Assembly: GCA_947493165.1 (NCBI GenBank)
Contig: CANLPY010000001.1
Location: 2,220,566 to 2,284,565 of the forward strand
DNA length: 64,000 bases
DNA from: an uncultured Erythrobacter sp.
Lineage (GTDB): Bacteria > Pseudomonadota > Alphaproteobacteria > Sphingomonadales > Sphingomonadaceae
Reading direction: 5' to 3'
In this document: in pieces, positions 54,105 through 63,462 of the stretch
Layout: each line of letters begins with the position of its first letter
How positions within the stretch are numbered: position 1 is the stretch's first letter
The notes under the pieces: model-generated
What the model saw: only the letters and a program-made list of their open reading frames with translations
Database searches by the model: none
Told to the model about the DNA's origin: nothing
Translations under genes and position numbers: made by a program

Positions 54105-55822
54105 TGACCGCCCCTTGCGTAATAGTCGTCGATCTTTTGCTGGATGAGGATGCTCGTTTCGAGCTCATCGGGGAGGCGCGCCGCTTCGGTGAATTCGGCA
54201 TAGACTTCGCTGAAATCCATGAGGCTCAAATCAAGCTGCGCAAACTCGTCGAGGGTAAATCCTTCGCACTGCTCGTGCTTGGGCTTGTCCCATGGTTTGG
54301 GGAGCTGTTTGCGGCCCTGTTCCTGCAAAATGCGCGAGAGCTTACTCTCAAAGCAGCAATAGGCTTTCTTCTTGGTCAGGCAGACACCAAGGAATTTCTT
54401 CGAACAATAGGTCCCGACATAGGCACAAAGCCCCTGCGCATCGCGTTCATGGAGCAGCACTTCCTCGCGGTCGCAGCCAAGCGCGACCAGCAAGCTGATG
54501 CCGGGGATCAGCGGGAAGCCTTTGCCCTTGCAGCAATTGAGCACGCCAAGGACTTTGGACGAGCAGGTGTTTCTGGTCCCGCGGAATAACGTTAGCGTAT
54601 TGGGATCGAACTGCCCACGCGCCTCATCCATTGCATTGAGCGCGGTGACCGCATCTTTGAACTCATCATTGGGCGTGCGCTCAATGGTCTCGCAGCTTCC
54701 ATCGATGCAATAGACATCGCCATCGCAGACAAATTGCTCAGAGTTCTCGGTTTCTGGAAGCGGGCATTCGTAGATGCGCTCCCAGGTCTCACAGGGAACC
54801 TCCTCTGTGATGCATTCTTCGCGCACAAAGCGGCAGGTGCCGAGCGCTTCGATCTCCGAGCAATCGCTTGCCGCTTCGCGCGATGTGCAAGTGTAGCTTC
54901 GCTCCCATTCCCAGCAGCTCTGGGTGACAGCCACTCCATCAACAATCCGGGTTCGCGGGCTCTCATCGGTGCAGATTTCCGCATCGAGTGTGCAATCTCC
55001 ATCCTCCGCAAAAGGCTGGCACTGGGTTTCATCTGGAGCGGCGTCGACCGTGCTTTGCGTGGTGATCGCATAGGGCGTGTAGCGCGAGTCAGGCGCGTCG
55101 CAGGAAATCTCAGCGATAGGATCGCCCGGTTCAGAGCAGTAACGGTTAAAGCCGTTATCCCACCACTGCAGACATGGGCCTGGTCGATAGCCGGTGATGC
55201 GGCACAAGCCGCTGTTAAATGTAGAGCACCATGGGAGACCTTGTTGGATGCCAGTATCGTTGCAGAGATAGTGCCATTGCTGGCGCTGGGTCACGCTTGC
55301 GACTAGCGGGACAGAGCATTGCCCCTGGGCTTGCTCGACCCGTGTGCCTGTGTTGCATGTTGCTGTGTAAGTGCCAGCGGACCCGGAGCCAGGCGGCAAG
55401 GGGACGCATTCGCCTTGACTGCCCGAGATCGACATACCGCTGGTGTAATCAAGCGGTGCTGTATTGATTGCCAAGCTGCGGGCAATCACCGCTTCAATAT
55501 CATCGCTTTCAAACCGAGCGCGATTGGCCATGCTATCGCGCACCAATCGATGGCCTTGATGATTGCGCGATGCGGCCGTCGCCGTTCCCTCGATCTGGTC
55601 AGGATTGTCAGCAAGCCGCTCGAGATTTCGCACGGCGTTGCGGTCAAAATTGGGAAGCTCGGATGCGTTCGGCTCACTTTTGCTTGCAGCTTGCGCTTCA
55701 CCGCGCAGGCTCTCGCCAAAGGCTTTGCCATCGCTTCTGGCCTCCTGCTGCTGAGCCGAGGCCGGAACCGCGAGCAAAGACAGAGCAAACAATAGCGCTT
55801 TCATGCCTTGGAGCCGGATCAC
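54101..55822 (-). CDS. traN: Conjugal transfer protein TraN
   Basis: 573 aa. Very Cys-rich outer-membrane adhesin (for example CSTFNSGLCRITGYRPGPCLQWW; CRFVREECITEEVPCETWERIYEC; CCFESKLSRILQEQGRKQL), the TraN hallmark. GTG 55822 overlaps trbC by 4 bases; ATG 55804 (MKALLFALSLLAVPASAQ) is the alternative and gives a tidier signal peptide. TraN recognises receptor proteins on the recipient. Confidence 0.92.
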   Translation of the reverse strand: MIRLQGMKALLFALSLLAVPASAQQQEARSDGKAFGESLRGEAQAASKSEPNASELPNFDRNAVRNLERLADNPDQIEGTATAASRNHQGHRLVRDSMANRARFESDDIEAVIARSLAINTAPLDYTSGMSISGSQGECVPLPPGSGSAGTYTATCNTGTRVEQAQGQCSVPLVASVTQRQQWHYLCNDTGIQQGLPWCSTFNSGLCRITGYRPGPCLQWWDNGFNRYCSEPGDPIAEISCDAPDSRYTPYAITTQSTVDAAPDETQCQPFAEDGDCTLDAEICTDESPRTRIVDGVAVTQSCWEWERSYTCTSREAASDCSEIEALGTCRFVREECITEEVPCETWERIYECPLPETENSEQFVCDGDVYCIDGSCETIERTPNDEFKDAVTALNAMDEARGQFDPNTLTLFRGTRNTCSSKVLGVLNCCKGKGFPLIPGISLLVALGCDREEVLLHERDAQGLCAYVGTYCSKKFLGVCLTKKKAYCCFESKLSRILQEQGRKQLPKPWDKPKHEQCEGFTLDEFAQLDLSLMDFSEVYAEFTEAARLPDELETSILIQQKIDDYYARGGQ

Positions 55823-56574
55823 ATCTGTTCTCCTTGTATGCGGCGGAGATGAAGGCGGGCGAGGCGAGCACCGGGACCGCTGCCACTGGCAAAGGTTTCG
55901 AGCACGTCTTCAACGCTGATATTGCCAGCCACGCGGTCATGGGGTGGCACGGCATCGGTGCAGTCGAATCCATCGCAGGGCGCAAAGTCGCTGGCGACCA
56001 TGACGAAGCTCGGTGCAGCTTCGATCTGAAAAGCGCGGAAAAGACGCGGATCGATCCCGAGCGCGCCGGCTTCATCACCATCACTCCAAATTGCTGCAAG
56101 ACGCTGCTTAAAGGCTTTGCTGTCGCCTTGAGGGAAACCTCGAAGGACAGTGATACCGCCCGCTTTGGTCACGTCTCGCACCAGCGCTTTCAGCGAAGCT
56201 TCCGGCATGCCTAGCGAAGCAAAGGCGATGAATTTGGGTGTCTCAGTGAGGCTCGCCGCTTCTGCATCGGCTTGCGCGCGGATCATACCATCCAGATCAA
56301 GCGGGCCTCCATCCACTGCCGCCTGGGCTGTCGCGGCGTAGCCAGCGCGATTGTCATTTGCCTCTTGCTGGGTTTGTTTGGCTTCTTGTGCCAAAATATC
56401 GGCTTTGGTGCGCACTGCGGTGGCGAGCGCTTCGGCGTCGTTCGTGTGTTCGCTTGCGCGCGCTCGGATTTCAGCAAGATCGAGTTCGGGTGAAGCATCC
56501 TGAGCTGATGCGACAGCTACAGTTGCAGCGATCGCAAGACTGGTGATGGCGAAAAGCGGGAAGCCATGTTTCAT
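55819..56574 (-). CDS. trbC: Conjugal transfer pilus assembly protein TrbC
   Basis: ATG 56574 (MKHGFPLFAITSLAIAATVAVASAQ, 251 aa) gives an exact 4-base ATGA overlap with traU and a clean signal peptide, so it is preferred over 56586. TrbC domain landmarks: KFIAFASLGMPEASLKALVRDVTKAGGITVLRGFPQGDSKAFKQRL and APSFVMVASDFAPCDGFDC, a thioredoxin-like fold. In F, TrbC is needed for pilus assembly, interacting with TraW. Confidence 0.92.
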   Translation of the reverse strand: MKHGFPLFAITSLAIAATVAVASAQDASPELDLAEIRARASEHTNDAEALATAVRTKADILAQEAKQTQQEANDNRAGYAATAQAAVDGGPLDLDGMIRAQADAEAASLTETPKFIAFASLGMPEASLKALVRDVTKAGGITVLRGFPQGDSKAFKQRLAAIWSDGDEAGALGIDPRLFRAFQIEAAPSFVMVASDFAPCDGFDCTDAVPPHDRVAGNISVEDVLETFASGSGPGARLARLHLRRIQGEQM

Positions 56575-57584
56575 AGCGCGCAGCAATTCCTTTTGCGCCA
56601 GACGAGATATCCCATGTCTTCGCCAATGGCGGGGATCATCTGTCCGGGGGATTGAAAGGTGGTTGAGGCCCCGATGGGAGGGCAGGCGTAGCGGCCTTTG
56701 GTTGCCGGATTAGGGTTGGTGGCTTGGAAGCGATATTGCTGCTTCCGCATCACAGGCATGAGGTATTTGCCGCAAAGCCCTTTGGAGCCCATCGTGCCCC
56801 ATGAAACGAGCTGGCGGTGCAGCTTGTAAGCAAAGCGTGAAAGAACGAGCCGCGAGGCTTGCACATGACCGATCGAGGCAGAGACATTGCCATTCATCGG
56901 ATACATTGAACCCTGGCAGCCCGCGCACCAGAACATTTCATCAAGCGGAAGATTGGCGGTCGAAGCCGCGCAGTCGGCAGCGCAGGCGGCTAGTGCGAGC
57001 GGATTGGCGAAGAGCACCGCTTCAGGGTTGATGATCGCGGTAAGCTCGCTGTCCTGCCACAGCGGATCAATCTCGGAGATGTAGAGAATGTCGATTGAGC
57101 CGGGTTCGAGGCACAGGAAATCAGCAACGATCTCCATCCAATAGATAAGAGGATAGGCGTACCAGTGGACGTGCCAGCTTGAATAGTACTGGCTTGCTCC
57201 GCCAACCGCAGACGGTCCGGAAATCGAGCGAAAGCCGATATCGAAGCCGGGATCGAGCTTCATCCCGCCCAGATTGACGAAGCACCATGGCTTCATGCTG
57301 ACATCAGCAAGCCGGACAGGCTCCCAGAAACCCATGGCGATGCCGGGCCGGATACCGCACAGGCAAACGGGCAGGTCGGGATTGTCGGGATCGGGCCGAC
57401 TGCTAGGCCAGATTTCTAGCCCGCCCACCGAGATCGGGAACAGGCACGACCAACAAATATCGGTGATCGGATTGACGAATTGCCCGGTGCATTTGCCCGG
57501 CCCGGAATCAGCGGAAGCGGGCGAAGCGAAGGCCAACGACAACGAGGCGATCACGAGAGCCAGGAAAGCGCGGAAACCGCTCAT
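56571..57584 (-). CDS. traU: Conjugal transfer protein TraU
   Basis: 337 aa with signal peptide (LALVIASLSLAFASPASA). Family blocks: CTGQFVNPITDICWSCLFPISVGG, CLCGIRPGIAMGFWEPVRLADV, AADCAASTANLPLDEMFWCAGCQGSMYP. There are many cysteines needing disulfide formation. TraU works in DNA transfer rather than pilus tip assembly in F. It overlaps traW and trbC by 4 bases each. Confidence 0.95.
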   Translation of the reverse strand: MSGFRAFLALVIASLSLAFASPASADSGPGKCTGQFVNPITDICWSCLFPISVGGLEIWPSSRPDPDNPDLPVCLCGIRPGIAMGFWEPVRLADVSMKPWCFVNLGGMKLDPGFDIGFRSISGPSAVGGASQYYSSWHVHWYAYPLIYWMEIVADFLCLEPGSIDILYISEIDPLWQDSELTAIINPEAVLFANPLALAACAADCAASTANLPLDEMFWCAGCQGSMYPMNGNVSASIGHVQASRLVLSRFAYKLHRQLVSWGTMGSKGLCGKYLMPVMRKQQYRFQATNPNPATKGRYACPPIGASTTFQSPGQMIPAIGEDMGYLVWRKRNCCAL

Positions 57585-58216
57585 GGCCGCACCTTCCGCA
57601 CTGGCAAAGCGATCTCGCTTACCTCAAGTATGCGTCCTTGCTGACGCACTCGTGCTGGCACAGCTTTGATGTTGAACTTGGCCGTGAGTTTGCCGGCTTG
57701 ATCGAAATAGAAGCGGCGTTGACGAGCTTTCATGAGTTCGAGCGGTGCGCCTTTGACCAAGATCAGCTTGGCCTTTGAGTCTTGCTCAAGCGCCCATCGG
57801 ATCTGCGCTGGATCATCGCCATCGAGGAACAGAAGGTCAGCGCGCAGCTTCACACTGTCGAGCGGATTGACCCGCGTTCCGGCAGCATGGATGAGCTCGC
57901 CTTTTGCCCCGCGAATATCGGCAGCCAGCGTGATGGTTGGATCGAAGATCCAATTGCGGCTTTCATGCGCGCGGATGAGACCGGGAACAGGATCAGGCCG
58001 ACTAACCCGCGCAATCGTCCGCCGCTTCAATTCCTGATTGAGCCGCGCGGTCTCGCCCGACTTCTCCATTGCCACAAGGCGCGAGTGGATTTGTTCGAGC
58101 AGGTCGCGCTCGACAATCGGAAAGAGCGCGCCGCGCTGACCGTAGTCGCGCGCTTCTGCCTGTGTCGGCAGGATGGCGAAAGAAAGCGCGATGAAAGACA
58201 GAGTGGCGCGCATCAC
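57581..58216 (-). CDS. traW: Conjugal transfer protein TraW
   Basis: 211 aa. Signal peptide (LSFIALSFAILPTQAEA) then the TraW core: GALFPIVERDLLEQIHSRL, NWIFDPTITLAADIRGAKGELIHAAGTRVNPLDSV, DAGDD-like LLFLDGDDPAQIRWAL, and KLTAKFNIKAVPARVRQQG. Periplasmic pilus assembly component paired with TrbC. The operon overlap is 4 bases on both sides. Confidence 0.93.
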   Translation of the reverse strand: MMRATLSFIALSFAILPTQAEARDYGQRGALFPIVERDLLEQIHSRLVAMEKSGETARLNQELKRRTIARVSRPDPVPGLIRAHESRNWIFDPTITLAADIRGAKGELIHAAGTRVNPLDSVKLRADLLFLDGDDPAQIRWALEQDSKAKLILVKGAPLELMKARQRRFYFDQAGKLTAKFNIKAVPARVRQQGRILEVSEIALPVRKVRP

Positions 58217-58719
58217 AGGATGGCCCTCCCGCTGCCAGTGACCTGCCTGCCGCAGACAAAACCTATTTCCGCATAGCGGCTATCAAGACCGCGCGGATGA
58301 TCGGTTCCGGCGTAGAAACACCCTTCCGGGATCTCGCCTTGCGGCCCTTGCGTGAGCGCTATGCCGAGGCTGGTTCTGTCGAGACGCGTAGCAATGGGTT
58401 CGCCATTGATGAAGACTTGGTCGCCTTCATGGCTGACCATATCGCCGGGCATGCCCAGCACGCGCTTGCCGAACATTTGTGGTTCTTTGCCAAAATGGGT
58501 TTCGACGAGCTCGCTTTTTGGTGGCTCGAAGAAGATCAGACTGCCGCGCGTGATCGGTGTCTTCTTGTTTAACCAGAACGCCCAATTGGGCAGGCTTGGG
58601 CTCGCATTGATGAGGAAGGCGTGGCTCTTGCTAAAGGCATCGAGCGGTGCCCATGCGAATGGCAAGAGGATGAGGCCGGTCAGCAGCAACGGGCGCTTGA
58701 AGCGAAGAGGCAGATTCAT
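58213..58719 (-). CDS. S26-family signal peptidase (TraF-peptidase type)
   Basis: 168 aa. One N-terminal membrane span (LLLTGLILLPFAWAPLDAF). Catalytic-type Ser42 in INASPSLPNWAFWL and Lys85 in MFGKRVLGMPGDMVSHEGDQVFINGE, the Ser/Lys dyad of conjugative S26 peptidases. It probably processes the pilin or other exported Tra proteins. Although such genes are often called traF in RP4 terms, that symbol is used here for the F-type TraF, so none is given. Confidence 0.9.
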   Translation of the reverse strand: MNLPLRFKRPLLLTGLILLPFAWAPLDAFSKSHAFLINASPSLPNWAFWLNKKTPITRGSLIFFEPPKSELVETHFGKEPQMFGKRVLGMPGDMVSHEGDQVFINGEPIATRLDRTSLGIALTQGPQGEIPEGCFYAGTDHPRGLDSRYAEIGFVCGRQVTGSGRAIL

Positions 58720-59096
58720 GGCCGTTCTCCCGCTTTGAGCTTTTCAGCGATGCGCGCTTCGAGCTCGGGTGTTGCGTCCTCGGCCGCGCCTGCGAGCACA
58801 GCTTCGGCAACCAGAATGACGCGGCCATCGCGTCCCATATCGTCAACCGCGCTTTCCGCTGCTTTGAGGTAGGCAAGGCTTGCCGCCTGGACCGCCGCAG
58901 GATCCGCATCAGCGCGCGCGGCTTCTTCGACAAATGTCCCGATCGTCTCGGCAAGCCGGACTGTGACGATGCGTTGGACGGGTGGTTCGCTTGTGATCTC
59001 TCGCGTGATCCATACGCCCCAAAAAAAAGCGGCGATGCAGGCTGACATGACAAGCGCTTTGAGAAGGAGCGGGCGGGTTAGGTTTGCATCAGGCAT
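58716..59096 (-). CDS. TrbI-like conjugal transfer protein (F type)
   Basis: The ORF track starts at 59165. ATG 59096 (MPDANLTRPLLLKALVMSACIAAFFWGVWI, 126 aa) places a membrane anchor near the N terminus and overlaps the upstream gene by 8 bases. A periplasmic helical domain follows (QRIVTVRLAETIGTFVEEAARADADPAAVQAASLAYLKAAESAV). Size, topology and position between traC and the S26 peptidase fit F-type TrbI, which affects pilus retraction. Sequence similarity is too loose for certainty. Confidence 0.7.
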   Translation of the reverse strand: MPDANLTRPLLLKALVMSACIAAFFWGVWITREITSEPPVQRIVTVRLAETIGTFVEEAARADADPAAVQAASLAYLKAAESAVDDMGRDGRVILVAEAVLAGAAEDATPELEARIAEKLKAGERP

Positions 59097-59493
59097 GGGA
59101 CACCTCGTCTTCATGGAGGCGGCGCTCAAGCCGACGCAGGAAACCTGGTATTCTAAAGAGGGCAAGCGTCCCCGCGATTATAAGGAAGGCGATCTGCAAA
59201 TCCGATGCAAAGAGCCGCTGCGCTAGGGGTTCAGCGGTTCGGTAATGGTCAGCAAGATTGCCAAGCTGCGCGAACAGCGTGGTGAGATCCCAGCCTGCGA
59301 GCAGCAGAAAAACGAACAGCGGCAGGCCAAGCACCAGTAACAGAGTGCTGGCTGCGAAGATGACGCATTCGATCAGCACAAAGCAGCTGCCTTGAAAGAG
59401 CGCGAGCCAATTGAAGGAGCGCCGCGTACGCTGTGCCCATTTCGTCAGAGGCAACGGTGTGCGATCGACAAGCGTGTTGGTTTCGAGCGTCAT
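59089..59493 (-). CDS. Membrane protein of the tra operon, unknown
   Basis: 134 aa with two or three hydrophobic spans (LALFQGSCFVLIECVIFAASTLLLVLGLPLFVFLLLAGW; IAFLIIAGTLALF) and a charged C terminus. It overlaps traC by 4 bases and the TrbI-like gene by 8, so it is certainly part of the operon. No F-plasmid gene sits at this point with this topology, and I recognise no family. It may stabilise the inner-membrane complex. Confidence 0.8.
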   Translation of the reverse strand: MTLETNTLVDRTPLPLTKWAQRTRRSFNWLALFQGSCFVLIECVIFAASTLLLVLGLPLFVFLLLAGWDLTTLFAQLGNLADHYRTAEPLAQRLFASDLQIAFLIIAGTLALFRIPGFLRRLERRLHEDEVSHA

Positions 59494-62042
59494 TGGCTTT
59501 CTCCCGAAACGCCCGCGACCAAAGAGACTGCACGTTCCAGAGGCATGCCGCTTCCGACATGGCTCTGGATGGCCGCATAGGTTTCAGGATCAGAGGAGAA
59601 GATCGTGGCTGAGAGCGGGTCGAGCACCAGCCTTCCCACCGCTTCTGTCTCCGGGCCCTTCACATAGATCTCGCTATATTCGGTGCCCGAGCGCTTGAGG
59701 CTGCGGATCAGCGTCTCGGTCCGGTCGTCCATATCGAGCCGTGCTTCTTTGCGGAAATCGGCGATGGTCTCGGGCTTTTGCTGGAGCACGAGCATCCAGT
59801 CGCTGTTTTCAAGCGCGGCGCGCGCGCCATCCGATTTGTAATAGTCATTGAGAGATTGGGTGGCGGTCGCGAGAGCGCCGCCATATTTGCGCGCTGTTCG
59901 AGCGTAAGTCTCGACAAACTCGCCCATCGACCCGCCTTTGAGCATGGCCCAGGCTTCATCGATGAGGAGCAGCTTCTTGGTCGCCCTCGAACTGCGCGTC
60001 ATCGCCTGACCGGTCATGAACATGATCGCTGAGAGAACGACGCTCCTCAACTCCTCGCGGCTTGCGAGATCGCTCATCTCAAAGACGGTGAAATCATCTT
60101 CGAGCGCAAAGCTGGCTTTGCCCGAAAAGAACCCGGCATAGCTTCCGCCCTGGCAAAAGGGCGCGATCGCCGTGGCCAATTCCTTGCCCGCTTGGTTCTC
60201 GCTTAAATGAAGCGCGTGGGCGACATCATCCACGGCCCCGCCGCTCCCAAGTGCATCCCATACATGGGTCACGGCCTGGTCGATCAGCCCGCGCTCGGTG
60301 TCCGACGGCGCAGCGCTTGGCCGTGCCATCTGGCCGATGATCGCTTTGATCATGGCGAAGCAATCGAGCCTGTAATCCTCGTCGATCTCGGCGCGCGCAT
60401 CATCGACCATCGAAAAGGGATTGAGCGAGAAGCCCGAAGCGAGCGTAAACTCGACAAAGCGACCGCCCTGCAGCTTTACTGAATGCTCAAAGCTGCGACC
60501 GTCATCAATCACCACAACCTTCGCGCCGGCACCGCGCAAAGCGGTGCAAAGTTCTTGGAGCAGCACCGACTTGCCCGAACCGGATTTACCGCAGATCGCG
60601 ATATTGTGATTGCCCGCATTGTTCTCGAAGGGCGACCAGAAAAAGGGTTGGCCGCGCCTTCCAAGCAGCAAGAGATGCGGGATTTCTCCGCCAAGATACT
60701 CGCCTTGCATCGGCGCGATATTGGCAGCTGTCGTTGAGAGCATCGTCCGAAAGCGTTTGAGACGCGCCATGTCTTGAACAAGGCCGTCTGCAAGGCTCAG
60801 CGGGAACGCAGCGACCAGACCTTGCAATTGCAGGAAGCGTTCGTCGGCCAAATCCCATCCGGCCGCTTTGTAGATTGCCTTGATTGTGCGCTCATGCGCA
60901 TCGCCTTCGCCAAGCGGGGAGATGGTGGTGACACCGTAGAAGAGTTTGACCAGTTTCTTGCCCGCTTGAAGCTCGGCCTGAACGTGTTTCCATTCGGCCG
61001 ATTGCTGCGAGAGATTGGGGAGAAAGCGCGCGCTTTTCGTTTCAGAAAGGCTGGTTGTACGCATGAATTTATAGCCTGCGCGAGCGCTAGCAGCTTCCTG
61101 ATCGGGATAGTGCAGGCACAGCATCGTGGCTGCAGGGCAAGGGAAGCGCAGTTTGTCGGTGAACATATCACCGATAAGGCGCGCACATTCCCACGGCGCC
61201 CAGCGTTCAGGTGTCGAACGCACGCCATAATGGCGAACGTCAAAGCGGTCGGGATAGCATTCGCCCATTTGCGGCACGCCATCGCGGCTTCGCCCGGTTT
61301 CGCGAAAGCGCTCGGTGCGAAGGATCAACCGATCATCTTCGACTTCCAGTTCGATATCGCGTCGGATCGCTTGGGCATCGAGCGTGTCTTCGCGGTTCCA
61401 ATATGTAGTCTCAGGCTCGCGCGCCGTGGTGGGCGATGTGAGTTCATCGATCAGCGCCAAGAGCCCAGCGGGCTCAAGCGGGGTTGACGAAAGGCCCAGC
61501 GAATTGAGCATGCCCATCAGGCCCTTGCGGCATTCGCTAAGCTCTGCGTCGCTCACATTGCTTGGAACTGGCACGCCAAGCGAAATGATCAATCGTGTAT
61601 GGCGGGCATGGAAAGGCGCGTGCTCGGAGCCAGATTGCCAGACAAGATCGTAAAGCCGGTCGGTGCGCGCTTTGGCTATCGCTTCATAGATGCCGCCTTG
61701 CTCGTAACGCGGAGCAAACCAGGGCGCGACAATCGAGCCGATGCGCGGGCTCGCGAAATTGAGCACTTGCAGGCATGCGCCCCGCGGCAGACTTTCAGAA
61801 AAGAACTGGCCCAGGATTTCGCCCGTGCGATCGTCGGCACCGATCAGCGGGGTTACTTCAAGCGCAAAGCCTTTCGAATGGGCGTTGCGATAAAGCCCGG
61901 CGCCTTCATCGAAGACGCGGTAGGGTAGCCAGTCCGACAGCATTTCAAGCGAAAAATGCGCCGCCGTTTGGTCGGCCTTTTTGGCATCGCCGAACAGGCC
62001 TGAAAGAAGCGCATCGCGCGCAGAGCTTAGTGAGAGGGTCAT
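59490..62042 (-). CDS. traC: Type IV secretion ATPase TraC
   Basis: 850 aa. VirB4/TraC-type: N-terminal TraC domain (LSDWLPYRVFDEGAGLYRNAHSKGFALEVTPLIGAD), Walker A AICGKSGSGKSVLLQEL near residue 480, Walker B KLLLIDEAWAMLKGGSMGEFVETYARTARKYGGALATATQS. It powers pilus assembly at the inner membrane. It overlaps traV by 4 bases. Confidence 0.96.
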   Translation of the reverse strand: MTLSLSSARDALLSGLFGDAKKADQTAAHFSLEMLSDWLPYRVFDEGAGLYRNAHSKGFALEVTPLIGADDRTGEILGQFFSESLPRGACLQVLNFASPRIGSIVAPWFAPRYEQGGIYEAIAKARTDRLYDLVWQSGSEHAPFHARHTRLIISLGVPVPSNVSDAELSECRKGLMGMLNSLGLSSTPLEPAGLLALIDELTSPTTAREPETTYWNREDTLDAQAIRRDIELEVEDDRLILRTERFRETGRSRDGVPQMGECYPDRFDVRHYGVRSTPERWAPWECARLIGDMFTDKLRFPCPAATMLCLHYPDQEAASARAGYKFMRTTSLSETKSARFLPNLSQQSAEWKHVQAELQAGKKLVKLFYGVTTISPLGEGDAHERTIKAIYKAAGWDLADERFLQLQGLVAAFPLSLADGLVQDMARLKRFRTMLSTTAANIAPMQGEYLGGEIPHLLLLGRRGQPFFWSPFENNAGNHNIAICGKSGSGKSVLLQELCTALRGAGAKVVVIDDGRSFEHSVKLQGGRFVEFTLASGFSLNPFSMVDDARAEIDEDYRLDCFAMIKAIIGQMARPSAAPSDTERGLIDQAVTHVWDALGSGGAVDDVAHALHLSENQAGKELATAIAPFCQGGSYAGFFSGKASFALEDDFTVFEMSDLASREELRSVVLSAIMFMTGQAMTRSSRATKKLLLIDEAWAMLKGGSMGEFVETYARTARKYGGALATATQSLNDYYKSDGARAALENSDWMLVLQQKPETIADFRKEARLDMDDRTETLIRSLKRSGTEYSEIYVKGPETEAVGRLVLDPLSATIFSSDPETYAAIQSHVGSGMPLERAVSLVAGVSGESQ

Positions 62043-62602
62043 AGCGTCTCTCCATCATCTGTTGGCGATTGGGGCACCCGGCCTGGGGAGGGGGAAAGGC
62101 CGGGTGCCCCTGCGGCCGGCGCTTTCGCGCCGGGCAGCTCCGGAAAAGTCTGGGAGGGGATAACCAGAACGTCCGGGAGCTGCTGGGGGGTAAAACTGGA
62201 AGGTGGAGCAATGGGTTGCTGTTGCTGTGTGCCTTGGCTGGCACGGCCGAGCGCGCGAAGAACCTGGCCCGTTGAGAGTGGCGCCCGCCACTCCGAATGC
62301 GGCGGCTGAGGCAAAGGCACATGGACAATGCGCGCTTCATGCTCATGTCCGCTGGCGTCGCGCCGCGCAGCGACCACAATACGCAGCCTGCGGTCACTGC
62401 TTGGCGAGGCCACCTGAGTGACAGGTTCTTGAGGCAGGCTCGCCTTGGTCGCGGCATCATCAATCGCCGATGTGGGCGCGCAGCTGCCACCCGGCGCGCG
62501 GCAAGCGAAATCACCGCTCACATTGCTGCCCAAGGTTGCGCAGCCACTGATTGTGACAGCGAGCCCAGCAAGGATCGCAAGCTTGTAGGTGCGCGGACTC
62601 AT
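62039..62602 (-). CDS. traV: Outer-membrane lipoprotein TraV
   Basis: 187 aa. Lipobox VTISGC followed by ATLGSNVSGDFACRAPGGSCAPTSAIDD, the TraV signature with paired cysteines. The C-terminal part is Pro/Gln-rich. It forms the outer-membrane core complex with TraK and TraB. The start overlaps the dsbC-like gene by 4 bases. Confidence 0.92.
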   Translation of the reverse strand: MSPRTYKLAILAGLAVTISGCATLGSNVSGDFACRAPGGSCAPTSAIDDAATKASLPQEPVTQVASPSSDRRLRIVVAARRDASGHEHEARIVHVPLPQPPHSEWRAPLSTGQVLRALGRASQGTQQQQPIAPPSSFTPQQLPDVLVIPSQTFPELPGAKAPAAGAPGLSPSPGRVPQSPTDDGETL

Positions 62603-63462
62603 TGGTCTGCTCCGCCTTTGGCAAAACGGATCAGCGTTTGCGCATCGCGGTAGCCGTGAAGCACTGCACCATCTTTCGCGCGAACGATGACGGGCGTTCC
62701 GGAAAAGCCATTGGCTTTGGCAAAGGCCTCATTGGCATCTAGCGCCTCGCTTACATCGCAGCTCGAGGGTATTGGGTGTGTCTGCCCGGCATAAGCCTGA
62801 TGCATCGCTTTGGCGGGATCACGCGCGCAGAGCACGCCTTCAGCCATCAGGCGGCTTGATGCGCCAAAGATCGAGATCGGGCGTTCTTCGATGAAAAGGC
62901 CTGTGTCTTTGAGGGCGCCGGTGAGCTGGCGGCAATAGCCGCATTGAAAGTCTGAAAAGACGATCAGCTTCTCACTCCTGGGATTGCCCCAGTGCACTGC
63001 GCCGTCTTTCGGGAGGCCAGCTGTATCGACTTTGGACTTGGCGGCTTTCGCTGGGTGGTTTTGATCCGCGCTATCAGCGCCTCCACCGCCGCGCGCGGCT
63101 CCTGCGGCCAGAAGATCGGGGTTGAGCTCGATCAGCCGAGTGGCCGTCACATCACGGCGTTTTTCAAGATCATAGAGCCGTCCGACGAAGAGATAGCGCG
63201 CCGCCTCGTCGATATAGAAAAGCGTGTCGCCTGAGACCACTTCGCACCAGGGCGCAAAACTCTTGCAATCTAGCGCATCAATCGGCGTTTTTGGCAGCCG
63301 GAGCTTGAGCGCCTGGCTGACATCGCGCGCAATCGCGGCATGGGCCGGGATGGCGGTCACCATGGCGACACCGCTGGTGAGCACGGCAGCGGCGCTCGCC
63401 GCTGCAATCGAGAAATGAATAGCCCGTGTCATCAGACCGGGACGAAAATCGTGAAAGTTCAT
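62599..63462 (-). CDS. DsbC-like thiol-disulfide isomerase
   Basis: 287 aa. A signal-anchor or signal peptide (IAAASAAAVLTSGVAMVTAIPAHA) is followed by an N-terminal dimerisation-like region and a thioredoxin fold with CGYC (C174-C177, VFSDFQCGYCRQLTG) and a cis-Pro loop SGTPVIVRAKDG. It isomerises disulfides in Cys-rich Tra proteins (TraN, TraU, TraH) and forms a pair with the CGPC-bearing TraF in the same operon. 4-base overlaps on both sides. Confidence 0.92.
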   Translation of the reverse strand: MNFHDFRPGLMTRAIHFSIAAASAAAVLTSGVAMVTAIPAHAAIARDVSQALKLRLPKTPIDALDCKSFAPWCEVVSGDTLFYIDEAARYLFVGRLYDLEKRRDVTATRLIELNPDLLAAGAARGGGGADSADQNHPAKAAKSKVDTAGLPKDGAVHWGNPRSEKLIVFSDFQCGYCRQLTGALKDTGLFIEERPISIFGASSRLMAEGVLCARDPAKAMHQAYAGQTHPIPSSCDVSEALDANEAFAKANGFSGTPVIVRAKDGAVLHGYRDAQTLIRFAKGGADQ

